The notes beneath the pieces are model-generated. The model saw nothing but the letters and a program-made list of their open reading frames with translations, was not told where the DNA came from and did no database searches. A program made the translations under genes and the position numbers. This document shows positions 55,972-64,000 of a stretch of DNA of 64,000 bases, in pieces. The stretch lies in the NCBI GenBank assembly GCA_020634935.1, contig JACKAT010000006.1, positions 62,001-126,000 on the forward strand, in the 5' to 3' direction. The stretch comes from Anaerolineales bacterium (GTDB lineage: Bacteria > Chloroflexota > Anaerolineae > 4572-78 > J111). Position 1 is the first letter of the stretch. The number at the start of each line of letters is the position of its first letter.

Positions 55972-57896
55972 TGTTGTTTCCTTTCGATTAAGTCTAAAAT
56001 AGATGTACCGTTTCGTAATTCCTCGAGTCTGGTGGTGGCTTCTACAGAGTTCATATAGCGAGGATAAAGAGGCGTTGGGCGCAGAACTTGCCGCCATTGA
56101 AGTTCCTTAATAATGGACACATGGTCGGCGGCAATTTTACCGACAAAGAGGGGATCCAGCTGACCACCACCCTTTATATATTGTAATACTTCAACCAAGC
56201 CACGCAAGTAAATTGCGTCTTTTGTAAGCCCTCCCCCGCGATAGATGCGCATGGTGACGGTAAAGGCCGTGCGCTGGGCAAATCCATACGTTCGGTACAA
56301 CTCTCGAAAGGTATCAACAAAGGTAGCCCCTTCAATCAGCCGTTTGGCCGCGATAACCCGCCCGGCCAGCAGGCGCAGACGAGGCCGGCTCAAGCCGCCG
56401 ACCAGATATTCGGCCAGAACGGCGATGCCTTCCTGTAATTCTTCATAACCGGCCAGGCCGGTGTATAGCTGTTGAAACGGCTGGGCGCGGCCGTTGAAAT
56501 AGGTCAGTAGGTGGGTGCCGACCTCATGCTGGATCAGCGCCTCCACCCGCGAGGCCGGTATGCGACTCTGCTGGCTGATTAGCAAATTGCCTCGCGAGAC
56601 CATCAACCCGGCGATATCATCCCGCACCTGCACCCCAGCCGACAACTGCGGGTAAAATTGGCGGTAATAGGCGATTTCCTGCAACGCCCGTTCGGCAAAG
56701 TCGGCCGCGCTCAGAAAATGTCGTCCGCTGCTCTCATGGCTGCGCGGTGAGATGTGACCCAGGATGTCGATGGCCAGTCGCTCCAGATCGTCGCTTACGC
56801 CTCCAAATAATTGGAGACTGCCGTACAAAAACCGGCGCGAGCCGCGATCGCCCAGCATAGTTAGCTGCCGGTCAAGCTCATGGCGCTTTTCCCGAAAGAG
56901 ATAAGCCAGGGTCGGATCCTCGACCCGCTCAATGGAGACGCGAAAGAGTTTTCGTTTCAAGAGGGCCGGGTCTACCGGCAGGGGCCGATAGTAAAAGACC
57001 GGCGGCTGCTCGAAATGCTGGCGTTTGAACTGGTGCCAGGCTAATTCCGGGTTGACCGGCGTGACTTGCAGCAAAAACTCAAAGGCATTGCTAATCTCGG
57101 CCAACTGCTTATCGACATTCCAGACCGATTTAACCAGCGCCCGGCGACCCAAGGCATGGTAATTGGGCGGGCGATAGGTCGTCTGCGTTTGCGAAAAATC
57201 GAAAAAAGCGCGGCGAAAAGCCCACGCCAGGCCGCGGTGCAGCGTCCGCAGCACCATCGGATAAATATCATTAGTTTTGGGGTTTTGGTAAATCGGCGCG
57301 ATTTCCAGCCCTAACACATAGCAGTTCAATTTCCGAGCATCGGCCGATGACACCAGCATCGACATCGCGGCTGGCGATCGTTTCTTCCGGTCAGTAATCT
57401 CCACCGTAGCCGCCTCGCGTTGAATCTTGACCCGGCGCAGGGCTTTAGCCAGGGTTTCAATGGTTGACGCGGGCGGGCGCACATGAGAAGTAATAATCTT
57501 AAAGCCGGGCCTCAACCCAACCAGTTTGGCAGTACGGGCTGGCTCGGCCGGCGCCGCCCAAACTTCAATGATGAGAAACGCGTTGAATTGAGCCGCTAGC
57601 GTGGCCGTAATCGTTTTGACTAACGTCGATAAGGGGGTCTTATATTGTACGTCACCCCAAGCAATCAGATGAGCCGCCTCTCCGGTGACTAAGAGATCGG
57701 TTCCGGGATCGGAACTCTCGGCTGGGCGGCGATAAACACACAAAAAAGGCAGCGGACGGTCGATGTGCAGGCGTCCCGCTTGCGGCAAGGTATACCGAAC
57801 TCGCTTACCCTGATCGAGTAAGGTTCGGATCTTGTCGATCAGATCGACCGAAACGACTTCGATGGTCTCATCCAGCGGTTGACTAATGCTGCTCAC
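55968..57896 (-). CDS. QEGLA-motif metallopeptidase-like protein (DUF1704, MATCAP-related)
   Basis: 642 residues. The zinc motif HEVGTH (457-462, HExxxH) and the downstream YEELQEGIAVLAEYL (third ligand probably E489) define the QEGLA/DUF1704 family, related to the eukaryotic tyrosine carboxypeptidase MATCAP. Bacterial members are often annotated as flavohemoglobin expression-modulating; their substrate is unknown. The N-terminal 430 residues are helical and family-typical. It lies between an N-formylglutamate amidohydrolase gene and the coupled ATP-grasp gene, an arrangement that I recall from other bacteria. A carboxypeptidase coupled to a peptide ligase suggests editing or recycling of a small peptide (inference). 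Confidence 0.85.
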   Translation of the reverse strand: MSSISQPLDETIEVVSVDLIDKIRTLLDQGKRVRYTLPQAGRLHIDRPLPFLCVYRRPAESSDPGTDLLVTGEAAHLIAWGDVQYKTPLSTLVKTITATLAAQFNAFLIIEVWAAPAEPARTAKLVGLRPGFKIITSHVRPPASTIETLAKALRRVKIQREAATVEITDRKKRSPAAMSMLVSSADARKLNCYVLGLEIAPIYQNPKTNDIYPMVLRTLHRGLAWAFRRAFFDFSQTQTTYRPPNYHALGRRALVKSVWNVDKQLAEISNAFEFLLQVTPVNPELAWHQFKRQHFEQPPVFYYRPLPVDPALLKRKLFRVSIERVEDPTLAYLFREKRHELDRQLTMLGDRGSRRFLYGSLQLFGGVSDDLERLAIDILGHISPRSHESSGRHFLSAADFAERALQEIAYYRQFYPQLSAGVQVRDDIAGLMVSRGNLLISQQSRIPASRVEALIQHEVGTHLLTYFNGRAQPFQQLYTGLAGYEELQEGIAVLAEYLVGGLSRPRLRLLAGRVIAAKRLIEGATFVDTFRELYRTYGFAQRTAFTVTMRIYRGGGLTKDAIYLRGLVEVLQYIKGGGQLDPLFVGKIAADHVSIIKELQWRQVLRPTPLYPRYMNSVEATTRLEELRNGTSILDLIERKQQ

Positions 57897-57904
57897 GACA
57901 AAAT

Positions 57905-58033
57905 TCCTCGGAAAAGTTTGTAGAGTTTATAGAGTTTATAGCGTTAAAGAGTTGGGAATGGCACTCTATAAACTTCCCCAACTCCATAAACTCCCAACTC
58001 AACGAACTCCATAAACCCCCAACTCGACAAACT
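57905..58033. repeat. Low-complexity AGTTTATAGAGTT inverted repeats
   Basis: TTTGTAGAGTTTATAGAG followed by complementary CTCTATAAACTTCC and AACTCCATAAACTCC series. It lies inside the operon, between the amidohydrolase and QEGLA genes, so on RNA it would form a long hairpin. Confidence 0.7.
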
Positions 58034-58810
58034 CTATAAACTCTCAAGTACCCCCGGCACAGTGGACTCCAACGCCTGCCGAATGGCGGCCAGATGCAGG
58101 GGATCGGGTTCGCCGGTCCATTCATCCATAAAAAATTTTTTGAATTCAATGGCCAGAACGCAAGCCGATTGAGGAAAAGTGGCATGGCTCCAGCGAGCAA
58201 ACTCGCCGCCCTTAAACTTTACATTTTCTCGCACATCCAAATGCCGTCCCAAATAGTTAAACGCCTGCAAGTCGGCCATAAAGCGATCAACCATCGGCCC
58301 CCAGCGCGCCCGGTCTAAGCTGCCGGTGCCGACATTAACCTCCGGATTCTGTTCGGGGTCGGCCGGCGGGCCGGTGGGACCTTCTCGGCGATAGTTGTAG
58401 CTGTGCAGGTCAAAAACAACAAAGCGCCCGAACTTTTGCTCAAGCGCCGAAAAAATCTGGTAGGTTGTATTGTAAAAGGCATCGTACTGCTGCAGCGAGC
58501 GTTGAATCAGGGCTTCCGATGGTTTTTCGCGCCAGACGTGTAGGCCCCAGGCATCCTCCGGCTCGATGTAGACCGCCTTTTCTCTGGGTCGATTTAAGTC
58601 GACTTCAAACCGGGAACGCAGGCCAACCAGCCGGGTCGGAGCGACAACCGTCCAGTTGCCGGTAAAGGGGTCTTCCTCCCGCAGCCGGTCGGCTTCCGGC
58701 AGCGCCAGCAGCGCGGCTACCTCCTCCCGGACAGCGTGACCGTTGTGGATAGCGGTAGCCACCAACGGGCTGTCGCCCTGCTGTAACTCCCAAATCGTCA
58801 GATCGGTCAT
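58034..58810 (-). CDS. N-formylglutamate amidohydrolase family protein
   Basis: 258 residues. DLHSYNYRREGPTGPP carries the Asp-x-His motif of the zinc-dependent FGase (HutG-type) fold, and VATAIHNGHAVREEV the N-terminal HxGxxV site. Family members cleave N-formyl or N-acyl groups from glutamate-like substrates; there is no histidine-utilisation gene nearby, so the true substrate is likely different. 14 bp separate it from the GH13-like gene upstream, consistent with one operon. Confidence 0.85.
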   Translation of the reverse strand: MTDLTIWELQQGDSPLVATAIHNGHAVREEVAALLALPEADRLREEDPFTGNWTVVAPTRLVGLRSRFEVDLNRPREKAVYIEPEDAWGLHVWREKPSEALIQRSLQQYDAFYNTTYQIFSALEQKFGRFVVFDLHSYNYRREGPTGPPADPEQNPEVNVGTGSLDRARWGPMVDRFMADLQAFNYLGRHLDVRENVKFKGGEFARWSHATFPQSACVLAIEFKKFFMDEWTGEPDPLHLAAIRQALESTVPGVLESL

Positions 58811-58824
58811 TATTTCACCGCCAG

Positions 58825-60963
58825 TTAGTGGGATCGGACATAGACTCGACCCTCGCCGGGCGCCAGACTGTTCACTTTATAATGCTTGCCGTTGAAAATT
58901 AGCGTCTGATCGCGATCCGATACGTAGTCGGCGGTGGAAAACTGACACTGCCAGGGGGCCATCGGATCGACGCCGGGGATAAGGGGGAGGCCAAAACTGG
59001 CGATACCGTTATCGACATCACCGTTGGCGACAAAGAGGTAATCCGGTTGGTCGTCAGCGTGAGTCCAGGCAAGCAGTTTGCTTTCGCCCAACGCGTCGGG
59101 TCGGATCAGCCAGCGCACCGGCCGGCCGGCCACATTCGCCCAGATGTGGTCGGCGTAGAGCCTGAGGCGGGTGGTCAGGCTATACAAATGACCGTTTTTG
59201 CCCCACACAAACGAGCCATGCGTGGCTTTGGGCCCTTCTGATTCCTGAAAGACGAATAGCTTAGAGTAATGCTCATTAGGCGCGGGTTGGTAGTGAACGT
59301 CTCGTGTTTCAAACCCCAGGCCCATGTAGCTGGACATAGATGTTAGAAAGAGGCCAATAAACAAACGCAGGCCATTGCCTTGCCGGTAAAACTCGTCAAA
59401 GCGGGGATCATCTTTGTCGGCGGTCATGAGGGTAAAACAGGGGGCGCAGCTGCGGGTTTCGAGCAGGTTGAGATAGGCGTTGAAGCGTTGCAAAAACTCC
59501 TTTGAACCGACCACCGTCGATTGTAAATCGCCCAGAGTGGTATCGGCGTCGGAGGCTTCCAGATGGTCCAGCTCTTCGCCGTAGGTCATCACGTTACGCG
59601 GGGCCAGGAAGGTTTCGGCGAAGTAACCGAAGTAAGCCACGCCTTGCTCTTGCCGAATATAATTTTTGACCGCGCCCAAAATATCGTAATAACCGTCGAT
59701 GGTATCAGGCACACCCGCCGGCCGCATCTGCACATGGGCCATGTCGCCGCGCATAAAATCGAACCCGTAGCGGCGCTGTACTTGGGCGTACTTATCGCAC
59801 ACGTACTGCCACACCGCCTGGCGCGGGCGGCTAAAATCGATCGCCCAGTGGCGGTTATCATCGAGCCGTTCGTAAAGTTTGTAGCGCCCCAACGGGCCAA
59901 AGACGCGCGACATCGGTTCCGGTTTGGTGATCAGATAATCGCGCCAGACCTGGCCGACGGCGTCGACAATGCGAGCTTCGTTGCGGTTGTCAACCTTGAG
60001 ACCACGATAGGGTGGCGCCATCGTACCCGGCGCCGGCTCGTAACCGTAGCCATACAGATGCCGAACCAACATCACCCGGCGCGCCTCGCGGCCGGCGTGG
60101 TCTTTGGGCGGGCCAAACAGCAGCCGCAGCCGCCGCCCTTCAGAGATATTAGCGCCGAACAGTTCGGCGGCGGTTGCCGGTAAGGCGTCACCGGCAACCG
60201 CCGGGCCATTTTTCGCCAGAAATTCAAAGATTTTGTACTCGACCTCCCGGTGCAATTCAGCCGAGTGATCGACGATGATCGTATCCTGGCGCTGCAACCA
60301 TTCGAAGTAGGCTGGGAACGCCAGCGCGATCTGTGAGAAGCGATCAGTGTGGGGGATGACATCCATGCCTACGGTTTTGCCCATTACATGCAGTATATTG
60401 ATAACCGCCCGCAGCTGTTTGTCGATGGTATTCAGTTCAGGTCGCAGGTCGGCCAGTTCGGGGCTAAAAAATTCGGGGTTGAGTTCCCAACTGCTCAGGC
60501 CGTACATGCTGCCCACTACCCCGGCCTCCCAAATAGGTAAGATGTGGATCGAGTCTTGGGCTTGCGGCAGCGTCAGTGCATATTTGACGATATGCCAAAA
60601 ACTGCCCACGGTTCGCACGTTGATGCCGACCATATTGGTCTGCTTCAGCCAGCGGCCGTCCGGTTGGCCGGCCACCGGGCTTTGAATCGCGGTGGGCAGT
60701 TGGGCCGGCGGGTGGTCGGGATCGGTCTGGGCCGGGTCAAGGGCTATCTCGAGCCGGTCGCCCCAGCGGCGGCGGAGGATGGCCAGTGTTTCTTGGCCGG
60801 TTAAAGCGACCGCCTGCTCCGGCAGCAGCCCTGGTATAAATGACTGGCGGCCCTGCTGATAGGCCTCAAGATAAAGCTGGCGTTGGGCAGGCGACTGCCA
60901 CTGATCCAGAAATTCTTGGTAGACTTTAGGCAGGTTAAAACGGTCAACGATGAATTCAGCCAC
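58825..60963 (-). CDS. GH13-like alpha-amylase-superfamily protein, unknown specificity
   Basis: 712 residues from the preferred GTG at 60963, which has AAAAGGA eight nt upstream; a TTG at 60990 is the alternative. GMDVIPHTDRF matches the first conserved GH13 region (normally ending NH), YGFDFMRGDMAHV carries the RxD nucleophile (D407), GYFAETF the acid/base (E450) and TADKDDPR the third acid region (about 515-522). About 110 N-terminal residues precede the barrel. The divergence from known amylases and the neighbouring amidohydrolase and peptidase make an unusual sugar conjugate a likely substrate. Possibly non-hydrolytic. Confidence 0.75.
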   Translation of the reverse strand: MAEFIVDRFNLPKVYQEFLDQWQSPAQRQLYLEAYQQGRQSFIPGLLPEQAVALTGQETLAILRRRWGDRLEIALDPAQTDPDHPPAQLPTAIQSPVAGQPDGRWLKQTNMVGINVRTVGSFWHIVKYALTLPQAQDSIHILPIWEAGVVGSMYGLSSWELNPEFFSPELADLRPELNTIDKQLRAVINILHVMGKTVGMDVIPHTDRFSQIALAFPAYFEWLQRQDTIIVDHSAELHREVEYKIFEFLAKNGPAVAGDALPATAAELFGANISEGRRLRLLFGPPKDHAGREARRVMLVRHLYGYGYEPAPGTMAPPYRGLKVDNRNEARIVDAVGQVWRDYLITKPEPMSRVFGPLGRYKLYERLDDNRHWAIDFSRPRQAVWQYVCDKYAQVQRRYGFDFMRGDMAHVQMRPAGVPDTIDGYYDILGAVKNYIRQEQGVAYFGYFAETFLAPRNVMTYGEELDHLEASDADTTLGDLQSTVVGSKEFLQRFNAYLNLLETRSCAPCFTLMTADKDDPRFDEFYRQGNGLRLFIGLFLTSMSSYMGLGFETRDVHYQPAPNEHYSKLFVFQESEGPKATHGSFVWGKNGHLYSLTTRLRLYADHIWANVAGRPVRWLIRPDALGESKLLAWTHADDQPDYLFVANGDVDNGIASFGLPLIPGVDPMAPWQCQFSTADYVSDRDQTLIFNGKHYKVNSLAPGEGRVYVRSH

Positions 60964-60999
60964 GCTGCACGTCCTTTTAGTTCGCTGCAAGGTTGCAGA

Positions 61000-61070
61000 G
61001 TTGCAGGCTAGCAGAGTTGTAGAGTAGCAAAGTTACAGGATGACAAGGTTGCAGCGTTGCGGAGTGAGTT
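61000..61070. repeat. Short GTTGCAGAGTTGCAGG direct repeats
   Basis: Several degenerate copies of (A)GGTTGCAGAGTTGCAG and AGAGTTGTAGAG, upstream of the GH13-like gene, with complementary AACTCTCCAACTCTTAACTC near 61255-61285. Similar in style to the GAGTTTATA regions. Confidence 0.55.
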
Positions 61071-61096
61071 TGGTGCTAACACTTCTTCAACTCCTA

Positions 61097-61229
61097 TAGG
61101 ACCTACGCAGTTGAGTGTATTGAACCCAGGTGACAGTCACTTTTGGCTGAAAATGAATGTCCGTTTTGCCCAAACAGGTCGATTTATCGCCGCTAAGTGA
61201 CTGCCATCTTTTGAACTGCGTAACCCCTA
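61097..61229. repeat. Nested palindromic element, family B copy 6
   Basis: Outer ends TAGGACCTACGCAGTT / AACTGCGTAACCCCTA and inner arms AGGTGACAGTCACTT / AAGTGACTGCCATCT (two mismatches), 52-nt spacer homologous to the copy at 45482. It separates the GT4 gene from the GH13-like gene. Confidence 0.9.
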
Positions 61230-61342
61230 TCCTAAACGCTTTAACGCCCTAACTCCTTAACTCTCCAACTCTTAACTCTTCAACTAACAACAACTGGGAA
61301 AATAATGCCCAAGTCTACCTCAAAACGCCGTTTGAGTCCAAA

Positions 61343-62590
61343 TTAGAAATTGCCCAGAACCGTGTGCAGCTTTTTCTCTAGCACCTCATACGAGAAATAT
61401 TCTAAAGCAAGTTCATAATTCTTCCGGGCTATGGCTTGAACCCGGTCGGGATCGGCCAGCAGAGCCTGGGTTTGTTGGGCGGCGTCATCATCGACAAAGC
61501 CGTCTAGCTCGACAAACTCGAACCCCAGCGGCCCGATATCGGCGTTATAAACGGGGTAGCGATTGATCACAATCAAGCGATGGAAATAGATAGCTTCCAG
61601 CAGGGCGTTGCCAAAACCTTCGTAGATACTGGGGTAGGTGATTAAATCGGCGTGAGGGTAAGCATCCCACAAGGAATAGATTTTATGACCATTCATGTGG
61701 CAGCGCTCTGACCCAACCAGATGATCGACCAGTTTTAGAGTCACCCGCATCATGCCGGCTTCGCGTTTGAGCCAATGCCAGTATTCTAACCCTTCATCCG
61801 CAGCCCGGTGGGTAATAAACAGCTGCTTCTTGGGCGTATCCAACCGGCTGACCAACCCCAGCGCCATCTCGATGCCCTTGCGCTGGATGACGCGAGTCGG
61901 CTGGAGGATGAAGAGTTCGCCCGGTTCTAAATTGAGGGCGCTGCGAAAATCTTGGTTGTAGGTGTCGAGCGGCGGCGGCGCGGTGGCAAAATCATGCACG
62001 TTAGGAATCACTTCCGAGGCGATGCCACGCCGGCTTTTGAGGTTGTTTTGAGCGATAGAGTTAATGGTAACGTGCTGAATGGTGGGTAATTTGGCCGGAA
62101 AAGCCGTATCCAACAGATCTAAGATCTCATTCGTGCGATAGCGCTGTCGCTCCCAATAGAGATCATGGTGATGAGCGATGGTATTGATGCCCAACTCGGC
62201 AATCAGGCCGGTCAAAGCAATCCCCAAGGCCAGGTTCATCGGGATGGTCAGCGCGTTCTCTACAATAATGACCTCCAGTTTATTGGAGCGAATAAATTTT
62301 CGCAGCGGGGTGCGGATTTGATCGGCCTGCCCATAAATATCGCCGGTGAGCTTGTGGGCGTCACCGTTGCGGCGATCCGCCCCAAATGCTCGCTGGCTGA
62401 CACTAATCGCCGATTTGTGGTCGAAATGTAGTTCGGGGATCAGTGTACCCCCGGCGGCATAGCCGCTCAATTCTCCGGCGCAAAAAAAGACTTCGTGCCC
62501 CATTCGCCTCAGGACGTGAGTCCATTTTTCGACCTCCAGGGAAACACCGTCGGTACCGCTAAGCCGGGTTGAAATAAAGCCAATTCGCAT
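61343..62590 (-). CDS. GT4-family glycosyltransferase
   Basis: A 415-residue GT-B enzyme. IGFISTRLSGTDGVSLEVEKW is the N-terminal loop, PTRVIQRKGIEMALGLV starts the nucleotide-sugar domain and PSIYEGFGNALLEA is the EX7E motif. The start resembles transferases that mannosylate or glucosylate small organic acids such as glycerate, but specificity is not provable here. AAGGAA precedes the ATG at 62590. It heads the minus-strand cluster that continues with the GH13-like gene after 380 bp. Confidence 0.82.
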   Translation of the reverse strand: MRIGFISTRLSGTDGVSLEVEKWTHVLRRMGHEVFFCAGELSGYAAGGTLIPELHFDHKSAISVSQRAFGADRRNGDAHKLTGDIYGQADQIRTPLRKFIRSNKLEVIIVENALTIPMNLALGIALTGLIAELGINTIAHHHDLYWERQRYRTNEILDLLDTAFPAKLPTIQHVTINSIAQNNLKSRRGIASEVIPNVHDFATAPPPLDTYNQDFRSALNLEPGELFILQPTRVIQRKGIEMALGLVSRLDTPKKQLFITHRAADEGLEYWHWLKREAGMMRVTLKLVDHLVGSERCHMNGHKIYSLWDAYPHADLITYPSIYEGFGNALLEAIYFHRLIVINRYPVYNADIGPLGFEFVELDGFVDDDAAQQTQALLADPDRVQAIARKNYELALEYFSYEVLEKKLHTVLGNF

Positions 62591-62897
62591 GAAGTTAGTT
62601 CCTTTCTATCAGAAATGGGTCGAGTATCTTCTCAAAAAAATTTTTTAGAGCAAACGTGAGTTTGTTCGATGTTACCCCCAATTGTTGAGAAGATACGGGC
62701 TGGGTTTCTAAATGGATGGGGGCTATTTTGTTCTCACGCTTTTAACATATTTATGACGGACATTTTAATTCAGGGGCATATAAAATGAATAAGAAAAAAA
62801 TATTAAATTGGTTAAATATTAAGGTTTGAGGCTGACAGGCACAACGTTTGTTCATTTAATCCCCATTAAATTTTATTAATACCAAAAAATGACCGGA

Positions 62898-62925
62898 TTG
62901 ACAAACTTTCAAAAAGTGATACAAT
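62898..62925 (+). promoter_or_regulatory. Sigma-70 promoter of the small membrane protein gene
   Basis: TTGACA (62898-62903), a 16-nt spacer and TACAAT (62920-62925). Upstream 62591-62890 is AT-rich with no gene recognised. Confidence 0.75.
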
Positions 62926-62934
62926 TCACAAGAT

Positions 62935-62968
62935 AAGCGCGTCGCAGCCCTGCCACGCGCTTTTTTCT
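62935..62968 (+). terminator. Terminator-like hairpin at the very start of the transcript
   Basis: AAGCGCGT pairs with ACGCGCTT around a 12-nt loop, followed by TTTTCTTT. It begins about 3 nt after the predicted transcription start and just before the ribosome site of the 62987 gene. Confidence 0.65.
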
Positions 62969-62986
62969 TTAAGAAAGGAATTGCTG

Positions 62987-63277
62987 ATGTTTTACGAAGT
63001 GCTTAAAATTATGGTATTAATATTGGGACCGTTGGTAACGTATCTGGCAGTAGTCAGTGTGCTGCAGGCGCCGGAACTGATTGTGAAACTACCGGCCCCA
63101 GCCCGCTACCTGATAGAGTTCGTTGGCGGCAGCTTTATTGTGGGGGCTTGGCTCGTCCCGCCGGCCGAGGCGCTCACCGGTGCGATGGCGCTGATCGGCT
63201 TGCTGCTGCTGCTCACCCCGATGACCGCCCACAAACTCGACCGCGCCCTGACCGGTTTCAGAGAAACCTGGCAGTAA
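62987..63277 (+). CDS. Small membrane protein, weakly MnhG/MrpG-like
   Basis: 96 residues with three hydrophobic helices (about 7-26, 40-60, 62-78). Size, VLQAPELIVKLPAPARYL after the first helix and LLLLTPMTAHKLDRAL at the end recall the G subunit of Mrp-type Na+/H+ antiporters, but no other mrp genes are present, so the assignment is weak. ATG at 62987 has AAAGGA seven nt upstream. Confidence 0.6.
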   Translation: MFYEVLKIMVLILGPLVTYLAVVSVLQAPELIVKLPAPARYLIEFVGGSFIVGAWLVPPAEALTGAMALIGLLLLLTPMTAHKLDRALTGFRETWQ

Positions 63278-63317
63278 CCGGCGGTTTCCGACAAAAATGA
63301 ATCGATTGTCTGTGATA

Positions 63318-63370
63318 GACATTAAAAACACGCCAACCCTATCATAAGTTGGCGTGTTTTTTGTAATGTC
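63318..63370. terminator. Bidirectional intrinsic terminator
   Basis: GACATTA...TAATGTC outside and AACACGCCAAC / GTTGGCGTGTT inside, with A-run before and T-run after. It separates the convergent genes at 62987 (+) and 63448 (-). Confidence 0.88.
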
Positions 63371-63447
63371 TGGCCAAAAACTAGAATATACCTAACTGCC
63401 CAGGACAGAAACAGGTCTTGCCCAATCTGTCCAATTCTTCCCCGTTT

Positions 63448-63723
63448 TTACACCTCAGCCGTGGTCGGATCGATCATTTGCCTGATGGTCGATACCTGAT
63501 CGGCCGGAAAGCCGCCGCGACGGGCGTGCTCGCGCACCATCTCCGCATCAGGCGCAATGTAGACGCAATAAATGCGGTCATCCGTAACGAAACTCTGTAC
63601 CCATTGAATTTGCGGCCCCATCTCGCTGAGCACGCTGTTAGATTGCTGCGAAATAGCTTGCAGCTCCTGGGCCGACAATTGACCGGCTTGAGGGATGGTT
63701 CGTTCAATGATATACTTTGGCAT
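63448..63723 (-). CDS. DUF4242 (SCO4226-like nickel-binding) family protein
   Basis: 91 residues. MPKYIIERTIPQAGQLSAQEL and WVQSFVTDDRIYCVYIAPDAEMVREHARRGGFP are typical of DUF4242 ferredoxin-like-fold proteins; one family member binds nickel. AAAGGGG precedes the ATG. Monocistronic, ending at the shared terminator. Confidence 0.85.
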   Translation of the reverse strand: MPKYIIERTIPQAGQLSAQELQAISQQSNSVLSEMGPQIQWVQSFVTDDRIYCVYIAPDAEMVREHARRGGFPADQVSTIRQMIDPTTAEV

Positions 63724-63848
63724 GGTTAATCCCCTTTCTTATAGTAAAATGCTTAAAATCGATTAATCTACGCTAATTAAAGCACAGGTCCCCCCTCAGT
63801 AGGTAGCTTTTTGTGATACTAGAGTGATACTGAGGTGATACTGTTAAA

Positions 63849-63884
63849 AGGTGATCATCATTTCAACTCAAGTGACGGTCACCT
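63849..63884. repeat. Short eroded palindrome related to families A/B, upstream of the XRE gene
   Basis: AGGTGATCATCATTT and AAGTGACGGTCACCT with only 6 nt between. The arms are those of the larger elements with mismatches; the 52-nt spacer is absent. It ends 17 bp before the ATG of the regulator gene, so it could also serve as an operator. Confidence 0.6.
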
Positions 63885-63900
63885 CGCCCTAAGAGGAGAT

Positions 63901-64000
63901 ATGGCGAATACGGTTTCATTTGGCTATTGGGTCCGGCGGCAGCGCAAGGCGTTAGACCTAACCCAAGATAGCCTGGCCCGACAAGTCGGCTGCGCCGTGG
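63901..64000 (+). CDS. XRE-type regulator, N-terminal fragment (runs off window)
   Basis: 33 codons are visible. WVRRQRKALDLTQDSLARQVGC is the first half of a helix-turn-helix XRE domain; in related bacteria such N-termini are often followed by large ATPase/TPR signalling regions, which cannot be checked here. AGAGGAG precedes the ATG. Confidence 0.8.
   Translation, partial: MANTVSFGYWVRRQRKALDLTQDSLARQVGCAV

Overview
The window looks like chromosomal DNA of a free-living bacterium, most probably a member of the Chloroflexota (Anaerolineae or a related filamentous class). This is an inference from gene content and style: a membrane-anchored SH3b/PA14/PKD surface protein, a cytosolic multi-GAF histidine kinase, a short actinobacterial-type inositol-phosphate synthase, VanW-like/LysM/L,D-transpeptidase architecture, QEGLA-motif and GH13-like proteins, and intergenic regions full of palindromic repeats. 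No rRNA or ribosomal protein operon is present to settle the taxonomy.

Layout. 0-10 kb: the end of an ASCH-domain gene, a GPH-type sugar symporter, an SF2 helicase, a three-GAF histidine kinase coupled to a receiver protein, glycogen branching enzyme and a PfkB sugar kinase. 11-25 kb: nitrogen and amino-acid chemistry, with a C45-type Ntn hydrolase, an ATP-grasp ligase, a very large Orn/Lys/Arg decarboxylase-like PLP enzyme, a nitrilase-family amidase, a class III aminotransferase, a DHH phosphoesterase and an orphan LysW-like zinc ribbon. A small conflict/stress island is embedded in it (EAD7-like protein, DUF2000, PemK-type and BrnT/BrnA toxin-antitoxin pairs). 25-37 kb: dodecin, MBL-fold protein, 2-hydroxyacid dehydrogenase, hotdog thioesterase, inositol-phosphate synthase, a tRNA cluster (Gly, Trp, fMet, Arg) around the RNase P RNA, a YpdA-like flavoprotein, a receiver protein and an L,D-transpeptidase. 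37-50 kb: aminotransferase, peptidase T, two chemoreceptors in tandem and thrS. 50-64 kb: the PKD/PA14 surface protein, a methylglyoxal-synthase-fold protein, then a minus-strand cluster of GT4 glycosyltransferase, GH13-like protein, N-formylglutamate amidohydrolase, QEGLA metallopeptidase and glutathione-synthetase-like ATP-grasp. It closes with a small membrane protein, a DUF4242 protein and the start of an XRE regulator.

The most unusual content is (1) the 55-62.6 kb cluster, which joins a MATCAP-like metallopeptidase to an ATP-grasp ligase by a 4-bp overlap, next to carbohydrate-active enzymes; (2) about ten copies of an intergenic palindrome with 15-bp arms, a 52-54-nt spacer and compensatory arm changes, some nested in an outer terminal inverted repeat; (3) the C45/ATP-grasp/decarboxylase neighbourhood, bracketed by direct copies of a 190-210-bp element; (4) four separate tandem arrays; and (5) two genes (thrS and a 96-aa membrane protein) with a strong promoter followed at once by a terminator-like hairpin.

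Most genes are monocistronic or in pairs. Translational coupling by 4-bp overlap is clear for histidine kinase/receiver and QEGLA/ATP-grasp; longer overlaps occur in the toxin-antitoxin pairs.
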